Shown: positions 17,139 to 26,022, counted from the first letter of the stretch. The stretch is DNA of 64,000 nucleotides from JBDKGH01 sp039798265 (GCA_039798265.1 JBDKGH010000027.1:1-64000); one strand, 5' to 3'. The notes: generated from the letters alone by a model not told the origin. A program made the numbers and translations.

Positions 17139-19784
17139 TTATTCGTCTTCGGTTTCGTCTTTTTCTTGAAGCCACTTGGGAACTTTCTTATTCGGATCTT
17201 TCGGAGTTTCTTCTTCTACCGACGTTTTTTTCTTTTTCTGCACAGGTTCCTCTTCTTTAGGCGCTGGGCTTCCTTCCCATTCTATGGTCGTGTTGGCTCC
17301 CCCTTCTTCTGGTTTTTCTTGATATGGTCCAACGGTCGCATCTTTTTTGAAAAGCCCTAATTCTTGCTTGAGTAGAGCTTTTACATTTTGCTTCTCCGCT
17401 TCCATTTCGGCCTGCCTGTTTTCCTTTGAGGCCGATTTATCAATCCCAAATTCCGGACTACTAACAGGTCCTTTCATGTAAATGAACATTTGTTTGCCAA
17501 GTCCATCATCGGCTTCTTGCCATTCTTTTTCTTTGCGAATGAGAATATCGCGCAATCGAAAACCGATAGTGTAATCAATCACATTGTCAAAGCTATGAGC
17601 ACCGCGTGCACTGATGTCCATAGCACTCGAACGAATGTTCATCAGAGGAATGGTAATCATTCGGTTCTTTATTTCAATCACATTTTCTAGGGTAGAAAAA
17701 CGAACATCTTTTAGCTTTTTAGCAAACTCATCTTCATCTACAAAAGGCGCTACCCACTTGTTTTCTTTGATGTAGGTAGCTATTTGTTGCAGTGATTCAA
17801 GGTTGCTCAGTTGGCCTTCGTCTATTCGAATGTCTATGAGGCTAAATATTTTATTGACGTCGATTTTTAATCCAGCGCTTAGCGGGGCACTAAAAGACAC
17901 CGCTGCTGTTGCTCGTCCTTTGATGTTTTTATCGGTTAAAAAAGTTTGTCCGAAATTGTCGAAGGAGGTAAATAGTTGCTGAATTTGAATGTTCTTTAAG
18001 TCAGCTTTACACTGTAAACCGAATGTTTGTTCGGTAGCTTTTGAAATGGCTAACGAAGCCATGAGTTCTCCACCAGCAGCTTTGAAAGTAACGGGATTAA
18101 CAGAAATAACATTGTTCGCATATTCAGCGATTCCTTTGATAGCAGTGGCTTCAAAGGTTTTAAACTTGAATTTATCTACCTGTGTGTTGAGTTTGAAACG
18201 CAGGTTGGAGGGCAGCGCGAAGGCATAATCGCTAGAACTCGCTGTGTTTTCATTCTCCTCTACAAGGGTGGTAAAGTCGAGCATCTTGGATTGAAAGCTC
18301 GCGTCTATATCCAATATTTGATCGGGCTGCGAAAGAAAGGGAATCAAGTTGCGGAGCGTACCATTTACAAGGAAGTCCGAACCATTTACGGTACCTCTGA
18401 AATTTTGAACGGAGGCATCAGCGTTGTGAATGAAAAAGAGGGCACCTACATCTTTGAATTCACGGCTAGAAGATTTTAATTGAAAGTGACCATTGAGGAT
18501 TTCTGCTTTTCCGGAGGCAAGTAAAGCATTCCAATCAAAATTTTGCGCCCCAGCGGGGTTTTCGATGTGGGCATTCGCAATTAATTCTCCCTCGCATACT
18601 TGCAGTGTATCCCAGGCAAAAAAGTTTTTTAAATCGGCAAGATTGGCGGCCATGTCTAGGTCGAGCTGAATTGCAGGACTCGTCAATTGCTCAATTTTTC
18701 CTTTAGCGTTGATTTTACCCATACCAAGAGTGGCACTGAGATCATGTATGGTTAAAACATCCGCTTTGTTTTTAAAACTGTAGCTCGCTCGTGTATCTAT
18801 GTTGGATAGAGATGTACCGCTTTCTGCTTGTTTGATTTCACCGCCGGAGACAGAAAGATCTGCTTTAATAATGGGAGCTGTCCCGGTTCCAGAGATGGAA
18901 AGATCAACTTTTAGTATACCATCAGCATTGTATTGGGCCACTTTATCGCGGTATTCTTCGGGTATCCGCTGTAGCACCTCGTCGAGCTCTAGTTCATCAC
19001 CACTGATGCTCAGATTAATCTTCCCTTTTTTATCAGCTATTACTTCTCCCAATAGAAGGAAGGGCAGGTCATCGACCGTAATCTTGGTTTCTTTAAAAGA
19101 ATAACGATTTTCAGGTGTGTTGCTGTCAATTTCTCCCAAGACCGTGATGGAGCGGTTACTAGCGTATTCTGTTTTGCCAGAAATGAAACTGTTCATCTTT
19201 CCGACTAAATCGAGCTCAAGTTCAAATTGGTCACTTTGAAAGGCTCCTTTTGCCTTCGTTTCGTCTGATAGCACATCGAGGAACAGCTGATTCGATTCGT
19301 CTTCATAAACCACTTGGGTATTATTGAGTCGTATAGCCTTTAGGTCAATATCATTACCTGCCGAGGTGCTATCTGATTTCCAAAAGTGCCAATTGTCTTC
19401 TCCTTTTTTATTAAGCTTTAAAAAGGCTTTGGCACCGTCAGCCGAAAATTCTTTAAGGCTATAATTGCCTGAAAAAACATCGAGCAAACTGAAGGAGAGA
19501 TAAAGCTCATCGGCATGCAAGAGGGTGTCTTTGGTAGAAAAAGTTTCTTGGATGTACACATTTTGAAAGCGCAAAGAGGCCAAGGGAAAGGATTCCCACC
19601 AGGTGAGATCTACTTCATCAACGTGCGCTGGAGTATTCAATTGGCTGTTGATGCGATTAAGTGCATACTTCACTACATCATCTTCAAAAAAGCGAATGAT
19701 AATGAAGCCCGCCAAAAGCACAACTGCGGAGAGTATGCCAAGGGCGAGAAGAGTACGTTTCGTAATGCGCCAAAAGGTATTCAT
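17139..19784 (-). CDS. AsmA-like envelope protein
   Basis: 881 residues with one N-terminal membrane segment (about 10-32) and a long beta-rich body. The N-terminal region (INSQLNTPAHVDEVDLTWW, FPLASLRFQNVYI) and the C-terminal region (IRSSAMDISARGAHSFDNVIDYTIGF) match the AsmA/AsmA_2 organisation. AsmA-like proteins are membrane-anchored bridge-forming proteins tied to outer-membrane lipid homeostasis. The last ~55 residues are low-complexity, rich in Glu, Lys and Pro. The gene is first in a two-gene unit with the rRNA methyltransferase. The start ATG at 19784 gives a typical MNTFWRITKRTLLALG signal-anchor. Confidence 0.85.
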   Translation of the reverse strand: MNTFWRITKRTLLALGILSAVVLLAGFIIIRFFEDDVVKYALNRINSQLNTPAHVDEVDLTWWESFPLASLRFQNVYIQETFSTKDTLLHADELYLSFSLLDVFSGNYSLKEFSADGAKAFLKLNKKGEDNWHFWKSDSTSAGNDIDLKAIRLNNTQVVYEDESNQLFLDVLSDETKAKGAFQSDQFELELDLVGKMNSFISGKTEYASNRSITVLGEIDSNTPENRYSFKETKITVDDLPFLLLGEVIADKKGKINLSISGDELELDEVLQRIPEEYRDKVAQYNADGILKVDLSISGTGTAPIIKADLSVSGGEIKQAESGTSLSNIDTRASYSFKNKADVLTIHDLSATLGMGKINAKGKIEQLTSPAIQLDLDMAANLADLKNFFAWDTLQVCEGELIANAHIENPAGAQNFDWNALLASGKAEILNGHFQLKSSSREFKDVGALFFIHNADASVQNFRGTVNGSDFLVNGTLRNLIPFLSQPDQILDIDASFQSKMLDFTTLVEENENTASSSDYAFALPSNLRFKLNTQVDKFKFKTFEATAIKGIAEYANNVISVNPVTFKAAGGELMASLAISKATEQTFGLQCKADLKNIQIQQLFTSFDNFGQTFLTDKNIKGRATAAVSFSAPLSAGLKIDVNKIFSLIDIRIDEGQLSNLESLQQIATYIKENKWVAPFVDEDEFAKKLKDVRFSTLENVIEIKNRMITIPLMNIRSSAMDISARGAHSFDNVIDYTIGFRLRDILIRKEKEWQEADDGLGKQMFIYMKGPVSSPEFGIDKSASKENRQAEMEAEKQNVKALLKQELGLFKKDATVGPYQEKPEEGGANTTIEWEGSPAPKEEEPVQKKKKTSVEEETPKDPNKKVPKWLQEKDETEDE

Positions 19785-19917
19785 CTGTGGTGGTGAAGTT
19801 AGAACTCGGAAAGCTTGGTAAAATTTGAAAGAGGAGATAAAATCTACATTCTGATGTTGATCGGCTGAATGAGGTTAAAAAAGTGCTAAACGGGAACATT
19901 TCCCCCAAGCTTGCCTC

Positions 19918-19925
19918 TACCTTTG
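19918..19925 (+). promoter_or_regulatory. -7 promoter box of the superoxide dismutase gene
   Basis: TACCTTTG matches the Bacteroidota TAnnTTTG -7 element exactly and lies 24 bases before the ATG at 19950. No convincing -33 TTTG is visible. Confidence 0.6.
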
Positions 19926-19949
19926 ATCCATCGGTAAAGAACAATGATC

Positions 19950-20729
19950 ATGAAAAAAATAACCCTAGCACTAGTTGTGCTGTCTTCTTTTGGTTTCAGT
20001 GCTTGCGCACAAAAAAGTGAGTCCACTAAATCCACAGTCAATCCTTCCGTTGCGGCTTTTCCTGCTCCAGTGAACCCAATGACTTTGCAAAACGGAGCCA
20101 ACCCGAGTACAGATGCATTTGTGCTGCCTCCATTGGGTTATGCGTTTAATGCGTTGGAGCCGGTTATCGATGCCATGACCATGGAAATCCATCATGATAA
20201 GCACCATGCAACTTATGTGACTAACTTGAACAAGGCAATGACTACAGCCACGCAGTATTCAGGCAAGGGTCTGGAACAAATTTTTGCAGAGTTACGTCCA
20301 GAAGAAACAGCCATTCGAAATAACGGTGGTGGCCACTGGAATCACTCTATGTTTTGGAATTGGATAAAACCGGGTGGAGCCAAAGAGCCCAGTGCTGATT
20401 TGAAAGCCGCTATTGAGGCTTCTTTTGGCAGCATGGATGAGTTTAAAAAACAGTTTAGCGATGCGGCAAAGCTGCGTTTTGGTAGCGGTTGGGCATGGCT
20501 AAATGTGGGTGCTGATGGCAAGTTGTTTATCAGTAGCACCGCTAATCAGGACAACCCTTTGATGGTAAATGTGGTGGAAAAAGCAGGCAAACCTATTCTT
20601 GGCCTAGATGTGTGGGAGCACGCGTATTATCTGAATTATCAAAATAAACGCGCGGATTACGTGACCGCATTTTTTTCCATCATCAATTGGGATGAAGTAG
20701 AAAAAATGTGGCGAGCCGCCAAGAAGTAA
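19950..20729 (+). CDS. Exported lipoprotein superoxide dismutase (Mn/Fe family)
   Basis: 259 residues from the ATG at 19950 (another ATG at 19944 is in frame; 19950 gives a standard MKK signal). A lipoprotein signal with lipobox FSAC at residues 16-19 is followed by a ~35-residue Ser/Pro/Asn-rich linker, then a full SOD fold starting FVLPPLGYAFNALEP. Metal ligands are visible: His in MEIHHDKHHATYV, His in GGHWNHSMFW, and Asp and His in LDVWEHAYYLNYQ. The GGGH context and the Gln in STANQDNPLM are typical of Mn enzymes. The enzyme dismutates superoxide, here in the periplasm or on the outer membrane. It stands alone, converging on the permease gene. Confidence 0.93.
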   Translation: MKKITLALVVLSSFGFSACAQKSESTKSTVNPSVAAFPAPVNPMTLQNGANPSTDAFVLPPLGYAFNALEPVIDAMTMEIHHDKHHATYVTNLNKAMTTATQYSGKGLEQIFAELRPEETAIRNNGGGHWNHSMFWNWIKPGGAKEPSADLKAAIEASFGSMDEFKKQFSDAAKLRFGSGWAWLNVGADGKLFISSTANQDNPLMVNVVEKAGKPILGLDVWEHAYYLNYQNKRADYVTAFFSIINWDEVEKMWRAAKK

Positions 20730-20744
20730 AGGGTTTGGAAAAAA

Positions 20745-21962
20745 TTACTTTAACCCCGCAAATCGGCGCATCAACACGCGGGTAAGGGAAATACAGAATA
20801 AGGTTCCAACAGCGACTACGGTCAAAAAGATGAGTACTACATCCCCTGCTTTAACCAGTACGGGGTAGTACTCTACTACCGCGCCTTCCATGGTGATCAA
20901 TCCGAAGGTTTGCTGCGCATAGCAAAGACCTAGTCCCAAGAAAACACCGATTAAAGCACCTGCTAAATTGATAAAGATACCTTGCAAGGTGAAGGCATTG
21001 CGGATGGTAGGATAAGTGGCACCAAGACTTTCAAGTATGTAAATGTCTTTTTTCTTCTCGATGATCAACATCGTGAGTGCAGCTATGATGTTGAAGGAGG
21101 CGATCATGAGAATAAAAAGGAGAATGCAGAAGGTCCACCATTTCTCGTAGGCATTCGTTTGATAGATCAAGGCGTTTTTATCAAAACGAGTTTTTACCAT
21201 GAGCTCTGCCGGCAATAAAGCCTGTATTTGGGCCTTGGCATCTGCCTCGGTGACGCCTTCAACTAAGTGAATTTCGATCGATGATATTTGATCTTCCATT
21301 CCGAAAAGATCACGCGCATACTGAAGTGGAACATATACATACTTCATGTCTAACTCCGCATTCGCGGAGAAAATACCACTTACTTGGATAGCTTGTTTAT
21401 TGAATGCCTCTTCGCGGTAACGAGATAATTTTCTACCGCGAATAGGCGCGTTGATATAGATGATGGTCGGATCGTTTTCAGAAAGAGGCATGAGCAGTTC
21501 ACTTCGCACGCCTAATCCCACCACGGCTCTTGCTTGATTATTTTCCTCAAGCAAAAATTTTCCTTCATAGGTAATACTATCAAGCGGCATACCTGCTTGA
21601 AAAGTAGGCTCTACACCTTTGATAGTCGCTACTGTATTGTTATCTCCATAATTGAGCCATCCGTCTTCTTCTATAATTCTGCTGTAGTTGGCAACACCGG
21701 GAAGCTGGGCTAATTGATCATCACGTAGCAAACTATCCGCAAACATTTTTCCTTCTCGTGGCACAATAGTGATGGGTGCATCAAAGTTGGAGAAAAGGTC
21801 TTTGACTAAATTTTCCATTCCGCTGAAAGCGCTCATCACGCATACCATAGCCGCCGCGACAAAGGCCACTACCGCCATCGAGATCAGTGATATCACGTGA
21901 ATAACGTTTCGCGATTTTTTAGCGAAAAGATATCGGCGAGCTATGTAGAAGCTAATGTTCAA
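20745..21962 (-). CDS. LolC/LolE-type FtsX-domain ABC permease
   Basis: 405 residues: one N-terminal membrane helix after the cytoplasmic start MNISFYIARRYLFAKK, a large periplasmic MacB-PCD-like domain (about 45-265), then three helices of the FtsX domain with the coupling region EKKKDIYILESLGA. This is the layout of the LolCDE lipoprotein-releasing permeases, which extract lipoproteins from the inner membrane. No partner ATPase (LolD) is adjacent. It is the last gene of a minus-strand run with the SAM methyltransferase, rbfA and aspartate kinase genes, with gaps of 21-38 bases. The substrate is inferred from family only. Confidence 0.85.
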   Translation of the reverse strand: MNISFYIARRYLFAKKSRNVIHVISLISMAVVAFVAAAMVCVMSAFSGMENLVKDLFSNFDAPITIVPREGKMFADSLLRDDQLAQLPGVANYSRIIEEDGWLNYGDNNTVATIKGVEPTFQAGMPLDSITYEGKFLLEENNQARAVVGLGVRSELLMPLSENDPTIIYINAPIRGRKLSRYREEAFNKQAIQVSGIFSANAELDMKYVYVPLQYARDLFGMEDQISSIEIHLVEGVTEADAKAQIQALLPAELMVKTRFDKNALIYQTNAYEKWWTFCILLFILMIASFNIIAALTMLIIEKKKDIYILESLGATYPTIRNAFTLQGIFINLAGALIGVFLGLGLCYAQQTFGLITMEGAVVEYYPVLVKAGDVVLIFLTVVAVGTLFCISLTRVLMRRFAGLK

Positions 21963-21983
21963 CCGAGGAAAAGATGGAGATAA

Positions 21984-22790
21984 TTATTTTTTTGCAACCA
22001 CCACTAAACCAGTACCAGTGCTGTGATGTCCTCTTACGTCAAGGAAGTTGAGTAAAAGAGCAAAGGGCATAACGATGAGGTAGTAGAACGGAATAAGAAC
22101 GAAAAATGCCTGCGAGACGTTGAGCATTTTCATCGGGTATTTCATCGAAAGACGCCATGAAATTTTACCTGGAGCACCGTAACTGTACTTCACGTTTACC
22201 TCACTGAATCCCGCTGTTTTAGCCTTTTCTATGATCTCTTGAAAACCGTATCCGTCACGTACGTGTTCTTCGATAAAACTTTCATCACTATCTTCATGCA
22301 CATCGCTTCCGCCTTGGTCACTTGGCGTTGAAATGATGAGCGTACCGCCTTTTTTCAAGCTCTTGCAATAGTTGGTTAACACCAGTACATCCTCTTCAAT
22401 ATGTTCCATAACATCGACACAAAGAACGAGGTCATATTTTTCGGGTTGTACAAATTGGGTTAAATCGGCTTCCTCAAAGCGAATATTTTTTTTCCCAATT
22501 GCTTGAAAGAATTGGTTGCACTCCGCGATCTGTTCTGTTTTTACATCAACACCTAAAATGTTGGGTTGATTGTCAAATTTGCTCATGAAGAAGGAATACT
22601 GACCGAAGCCAGAACCAGCATCTAGAATATTCGGATGTTGTGGTGCCGATTTTTTCCAACTGCGCAATTCGCGATGAATGTGCCAAGTGCGGAGCAAGAG
22701 CACATCGAGAAGATTATAAAACAGCTTGCGCGAAAAAGGAGATTGATTAAAAACCTTACCGAGTGAGCGTTTGATAGGATCGTACTGCAT
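21984..22790 (-). CDS. Class I SAM-dependent methyltransferase, membrane-associated
   Basis: 268 residues. Motif I is ILDAGSGFG (55-63), followed by an acidic strand end (GVDVKTEQ) and the post-motif VLCVDVMEHIEED, as in class I methyltransferases of the UbiG/Methyltransf_11 type. The C-terminal ~60 residues contain a hydrophobic stretch (AFFVLIPFYYLIVMPFALLL) that suggests membrane association. It lies between rbfA and the LolC/E-like permease in one transcription unit. The substrate is unknown; a lipid or a small molecule is as likely as a protein. Confidence 0.8.
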   Translation of the reverse strand: MQYDPIKRSLGKVFNQSPFSRKLFYNLLDVLLLRTWHIHRELRSWKKSAPQHPNILDAGSGFGQYSFFMSKFDNQPNILGVDVKTEQIAECNQFFQAIGKKNIRFEEADLTQFVQPEKYDLVLCVDVMEHIEEDVLVLTNYCKSLKKGGTLIISTPSDQGGSDVHEDSDESFIEEHVRDGYGFQEIIEKAKTAGFSEVNVKYSYGAPGKISWRLSMKYPMKMLNVSQAFFVLIPFYYLIVMPFALLLNFLDVRGHHSTGTGLVVVAKK

Positions 22791-22828
22791 AGGGCGATAA
22801 TGCGCGGATGGCGAAAAAAAGGGATGAG

Positions 22829-23167
22829 TTATTTTTTCAAAAGTCGATCGATTTCTTCAAAATAATCCAAGGAATCGTCGATATAAAAGTGCAATTCTGG
22901 AATCTTGCGCACCTGTTTTCCAATCGCTCCGGCGAGCAATCGGCGAATAGCGGCATTTTGATCTTTTACCATCTCAAGACCTTCGGCTTTTTTCTCTGTG
23001 GGAAAAAAACTGAGGTATGCTTTGGCAACTCCTAGATCAGGAGAAATACGAACGTTGGTAACGGTAATCATCATTCCCGAGAACATGTTGCTCATGTTTT
23101 GCTGGAAGATGATGGCTAACTCCCGTTTCACCAACGCACCAATTTTTTCTAAACGAATACTAGACAT
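22829..23167 (-). CDS. rbfA: 30S ribosome-binding factor A
   Basis: 112 residues, usual length. The opening SIRLEKIGALVKRELAIIFQ, the central strand ITVTNVRISPDLGVAKAYLS and RKIPELHFYIDDSLDYFEEI near the C-terminus are characteristic of RbfA, a KH-like 30S maturation factor needed for 16S 5'-end processing and cold adaptation. A TACTTTCG box on the minus strand at 23173-23180 lies only about 5 bases before the ATG, so the gene may have its own promoter and a nearly absent leader in addition to read-through from the aspartate kinase gene. Confidence 0.92.
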   Translation of the reverse strand: MSSIRLEKIGALVKRELAIIFQQNMSNMFSGMMITVTNVRISPDLGVAKAYLSFFPTEKKAEGLEMVKDQNAAIRRLLAGAIGKQVRKIPELHFYIDDSLDYFEEIDRLLKK

Positions 23168-23200
23168 AAGCGCGAAAGTACGGCGATTTTTGTAAATGGC

Positions 23201-24454
23201 TTAGCGCATCACCAAACGCACAGTTTGACGGCTGCGCTGCTCGAGGAGTATTTCTTTGTTTTCAGTTAGCATTTTCAGCGTGGCATCGTCATAATGACGA
23301 ATAGTAACCAAGTGCAAACCTTCGTTGTATCGGATGGTGTAACGGTCAGCCAATTGAGCGAACAATCGGTTTTGTTTGTAGTCATCTTTATCCATACAAA
23401 TTGAAAAACTCAAGGCGGAGTTTTCCATGAGATGAACGCGGATGCCGAGATCAGATAGAGCGTCGAAAATTTCTTTCAAGTTGTCTTCCACAACAAAACT
23501 GAAGTCTTTGGTGGACATGCTAATGAGCACTTGATCACGTTTCAAAATGAAGCTCGGTACCAGGTTATCAAAAGCGTTACTTTCTTGAATTACCGAGCCT
23601 TCTGCTTCGGGATCAATGAAAGATTTTATATAAAGTGGAATCCCTTTGTTCTGGAGAGGTTTGATGGTTTTAGGGTGGATTACACTAGCGCCGTAGTAGG
23701 CTAACTCAATGGCTTCACGGAATGAAATGCGGTCTAGTTTTACGGTATTCGGGAACCATTTAGGATCAGCATTGAGCATACCGGGCACATCTTTCCAAAT
23801 CGTCACACTTTCCGCATCGAGCAGAAAAGCCATGATGGCAGCGGTAAAATCAGATCCTTCTCGTCCTAGAGTAGTGCTGAGTCCGTTAGCAGTGCTTCCA
23901 ATAAATCCTTGAGTAATAACAACCGAATGCTTGTTGAATTGCGATTTAACTTGTTCAATACCGAGTGCACATTTATTCCAATCTACACGAGCATCACGGA
24001 ATCGGTTATCAGTTTTTACCACACGACGAGCATCGATAAAACCGGCGGCTATTCCTTGTTCCATAAGGTATGCATGCACCATGGATGTGCTGAGCAATTC
24101 GCCATACCCTACAATTTGATCATACTCTTGATCATAATCACCAATGATAGGGGAACTTATTTGCTCTTGTAGTTGAGAGAAATATTCCCAAGTAAGCTGG
24201 AGGCTGTTTTCGGGGTCGGCAAAAAGTTCGGCTGCAATTTCTTCATGGAAGTCCATCAGATCAGCGACGAGCGGATGGCAGTTTTCTTTTTGGAAGCGTG
24301 CCTGATGTATTTTTTCGAGGTGATTGGTTGTTTTACCCATTGCAGAAATGACCACCACCAATTGCTCGCCTTGAAACCGGCGAAGGATAGAAGCTACGTT
24401 TCTAACGGCCTCGGCATTTTTGACCGAAGCGCCACCAAATTTAAAGATTTTCAT
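23201..24454 (-). CDS. Aspartate kinase
   Basis: 417 residues from the ATG at 24454; the open frame continues 7 codons upstream, but KIFKFGGASVKNAEAVRNV directly after this Met is the normal family N-terminus. It phosphorylates L-aspartate, the first step to lysine, threonine and methionine. Visible motifs are KFGGASV, GREGSDFTAAIMA, WKDVPGMLNADPK and YYGASVIHPKTI. Two ACT-like regulatory domains occupy about 300-417 (ISMSTKDFSFVVEDNL and after). It is monofunctional, with no homoserine dehydrogenase part. It lies 33 bases upstream of rbfA. Feedback regulation by an end product is likely through the ACT domains, but the ligand cannot be read. Confidence 0.92.
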   Translation of the reverse strand: MKIFKFGGASVKNAEAVRNVASILRRFQGEQLVVVISAMGKTTNHLEKIHQARFQKENCHPLVADLMDFHEEIAAELFADPENSLQLTWEYFSQLQEQISSPIIGDYDQEYDQIVGYGELLSTSMVHAYLMEQGIAAGFIDARRVVKTDNRFRDARVDWNKCALGIEQVKSQFNKHSVVITQGFIGSTANGLSTTLGREGSDFTAAIMAFLLDAESVTIWKDVPGMLNADPKWFPNTVKLDRISFREAIELAYYGASVIHPKTIKPLQNKGIPLYIKSFIDPEAEGSVIQESNAFDNLVPSFILKRDQVLISMSTKDFSFVVEDNLKEIFDALSDLGIRVHLMENSALSFSICMDKDDYKQNRLFAQLADRYTIRYNEGLHLVTIRHYDDATLKMLTENKEILLEQRSRQTVRLVMR

Positions 24455-24524
24455 AAATCTACAGATGAGGCGCAAAGATGGAAGTTATGCGCATAAGTGG
24501 GGCATAAAATGCTTGGAATTACGG

Positions 24525-24587
24525 AAAAATTTTAGGTAAAGACCTTATAGGTCTTAAGACCTATAAGGTGTTAGACCTATAAGGTCT
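24525..24587 (-). repeat. Palindromic terminator-like repeat, copy 1
   Basis: Contains a perfect 28-bp palindrome at 24542-24569 (arm ACCTTATAGGTCTT) and a third half-site at 24574-24586. Read on the minus strand it is followed by TTTACCTAA and a short T-run. The same element occurs in opposite orientation at 63381-63427. It lies between the GNAT gene and the aspartate kinase gene and could fold as a terminator for the GNAT transcript. No transposase or target duplication is visible. Confidence 0.88.
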
Positions 24588-25049
24588 ATCAAAAAGCTCC
24601 CGCAGCCTCTCCACCCTCAACTTCCCATTCACCCACTCCCCATCCAATTCCGCTTTATACTTCTCGTAAAATTTAATCGCCGGCTCATTCCAATCCAATA
24701 CCTGCCAAACCATCCCGTCATAACCACCCCTAATCGCCTCTCTACCCGTTGCCTCGAAAAGCGCCGAACCTATGCCTTTTCCCCGGCGCGACTCGGTTAT
24801 CACGATATCTTCTAAATAGAGCATCCTGCCCTTCCATGTGCTATATCGGGTGTAATAAATGGAGATCCCCACAATTTTGCCTTCTTCTTCTGCTACAAAG
24901 AGTCCATAGCAGGGTTGGGGGCCAAAGCCATCGTCTTCCATCTTCTCCAACGTATTGGTTACTTCGTCTGGCGCGCGCTCATAAGTGGCTAACTCTTTAA
25001 TGAGCTCTAACACCTGCGGTAAATCGGATTTTACTCCTTTGCGAATCAT
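24561..25049 (-). CDS. GNAT family N-acetyltransferase (SSAT-like)
   Basis: 162 residues from the ATG at 25049 (the frame is open 7 more codons upstream, but MIRKGVKSDLPQVLELIKEL is the natural start). The acetyl-CoA site is the RRGKGIGSALFE loop, preceded by LEDIVITESR and followed by WNEPAIKFYEKY, as in the spermidine/thialysine acetyltransferase branch of GNAT. The acceptor is not certain; polyamines or lysine analogues are candidates. The last ~9 codons and the TAG stop lie inside the palindromic repeat at 24525-24587, so the C-terminal tail (RPYRSNTL) is repeat-derived. It is probably transcribed from the intergenic region shared with the divergent cobalamin adenosyltransferase gene. Confidence 0.88.
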   Translation of the reverse strand: MIRKGVKSDLPQVLELIKELATYERAPDEVTNTLEKMEDDGFGPQPCYGLFVAEEEGKIVGISIYYTRYSTWKGRMLYLEDIVITESRRGKGIGSALFEATGREAIRGGYDGMVWQVLDWNEPAIKFYEKYKAELDGEWVNGKLRVERLRELFDRPYRSNTL

Positions 25050-25090
25050 AAGTTCTTGTTTAGGCCTCAAATATCCATCTTTGCCCTGAA

Positions 25091-25098
25091 TATATTTG
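25091..25098 (+). promoter_or_regulatory. -7 promoter box of the cobalamin adenosyltransferase gene
   Basis: TATATTTG fits TAnnTTTG and ends only 4 bases before the ATG at 25103. If it is used, transcription would begin at or near the start codon and the mRNA would be leaderless. Confidence 0.45.
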
Positions 25099-25102
25099 TA
25101 AC

Positions 25103-25651
25103 ATGAAGATTTATACGAAACGCGGCGATGAAGGAACTACTTCTCTTTTGGGTGGTGCCCGAGTGCCCAAACACCACTTGCGCATCGAAGCCTACGGTAC
25201 GGTAGATGAACTCAACTCCTACATGGGACTGCTGCGCGACTTGGCTCCTGATGAGGACAAGGTCTTGATTTTGAGAATTCAAGACCGACTATTTACCATG
25301 GGAAGCCACCTTGCTCTCGAACCGGATCATGCAGGAAAAATGAAGCTCCCCTCACTTTCTGAAAGCGATGTAGAACAACTCGAAGTGGCCATGGATGCCA
25401 TGGACGAGGTATTGCCAGAAATGCGAAACTTCGTACTTCCAGGCGGGCATCCCGCTGTGTCACATTGCCACATCGCTCGTTGCGTGTGCCGTCGGGCCGA
25501 ACGACTGGTTACTCATCTCGGTGAACATGAAGTTCTGCCCCCCCTTGTCTTGGCTTATCTCAACCGTCTTTCAGACTATCTTTTTGTGCTTTCTCGACGC
25601 TGGACACAGGTTTTTTCTGCAGATGAGAAGCCTTGGATTCCTGAATCATAA
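25103..25651 (+). CDS. Cob(I)alamin adenosyltransferase, PduO type
   Basis: 182 residues, normal length. The ATP-binding N-terminus TKRGDEGTTSLLGG, then EAYGTVDELNSYMG, and the C-terminal helices with ARCVCRRAERL and YLNRLSDYLFVLSR are diagnostic of the PduO/MMAB family. It transfers the adenosyl group of ATP to cob(I)alamin, giving adenosylcobalamin for enzymes such as methylmalonyl-CoA mutase or class II ribonucleotide reductase. No other cobalamin gene is in the window, so it probably serves salvage. It is divergent from the GNAT gene across about 50 bases. Confidence 0.93.
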   Translation: MKIYTKRGDEGTTSLLGGARVPKHHLRIEAYGTVDELNSYMGLLRDLAPDEDKVLILRIQDRLFTMGSHLALEPDHAGKMKLPSLSESDVEQLEVAMDAMDEVLPEMRNFVLPGGHPAVSHCHIARCVCRRAERLVTHLGEHEVLPPLVLAYLNRLSDYLFVLSRRWTQVFSADEKPWIPES

Positions 25652-25787
25652 CTGTTTTTTTGAATTTAATCGAGTTAATTGGTTGAAAAAAAGAAAGATA
25701 GCATCGATTAGGAACTCTTGCTTTTTTTACAATAATTCGTTTACTTTCGCGATTCGATAAAAACTAACCAATTAAAACTCTTAGGCT

Positions 25788-26009
25788 ATGTATTGGACAC
25801 TAGAACTAGCCTCCTACTTGGAAGACGCACCTTGGCCAGCAACCAAAGACGAGTTAATCGATTTTGCTATGCGTACCGGTGCACCGCTTGAGGTGGTTGA
25901 GAACCTTCAGCAAATTGAAGACGACGAAGAAGTATTTGAAAGCATCGAAGATATTTGGCCGGACTATCCCACCAAAGAAGATTTCTTCTTCAACGAAGAC
26001 GAATATTAA
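25788..26009 (+). CDS. DUF2795-family small acidic protein
   Basis: 73 residues, very acidic at the C-terminus (DEEVFESIEDIWPDYPTKEDFFFNEDEY trails as two acidic patches). The pattern LASYLEDAPWPATKDELIDFAMRTGAP matches DUF2795, a short helical domain present as a single-copy small protein in most Bacteroidota. Function is unknown. A TACTTTCG -7-like box at 25742-25749, 38 bases before the ATG, suggests its own promoter. Two hairpins follow the stop codon. The very small size and conservation across the phylum suggest a housekeeping role (inference). Confidence 0.85.
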   Translation: MYWTLELASYLEDAPWPATKDELIDFAMRTGAPLEVVENLQQIEDDEEVFESIEDIWPDYPTKEDFFFNEDEY

Positions 26010-26022
26010 TCACATGCTTCTA

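Noticed and set aside
24525..24587. Insertion sequence or MITE with a transposase
   Set aside because: No transposase frame and no target-site duplication are visible at either copy; only a short palindromic repeat can be supported.
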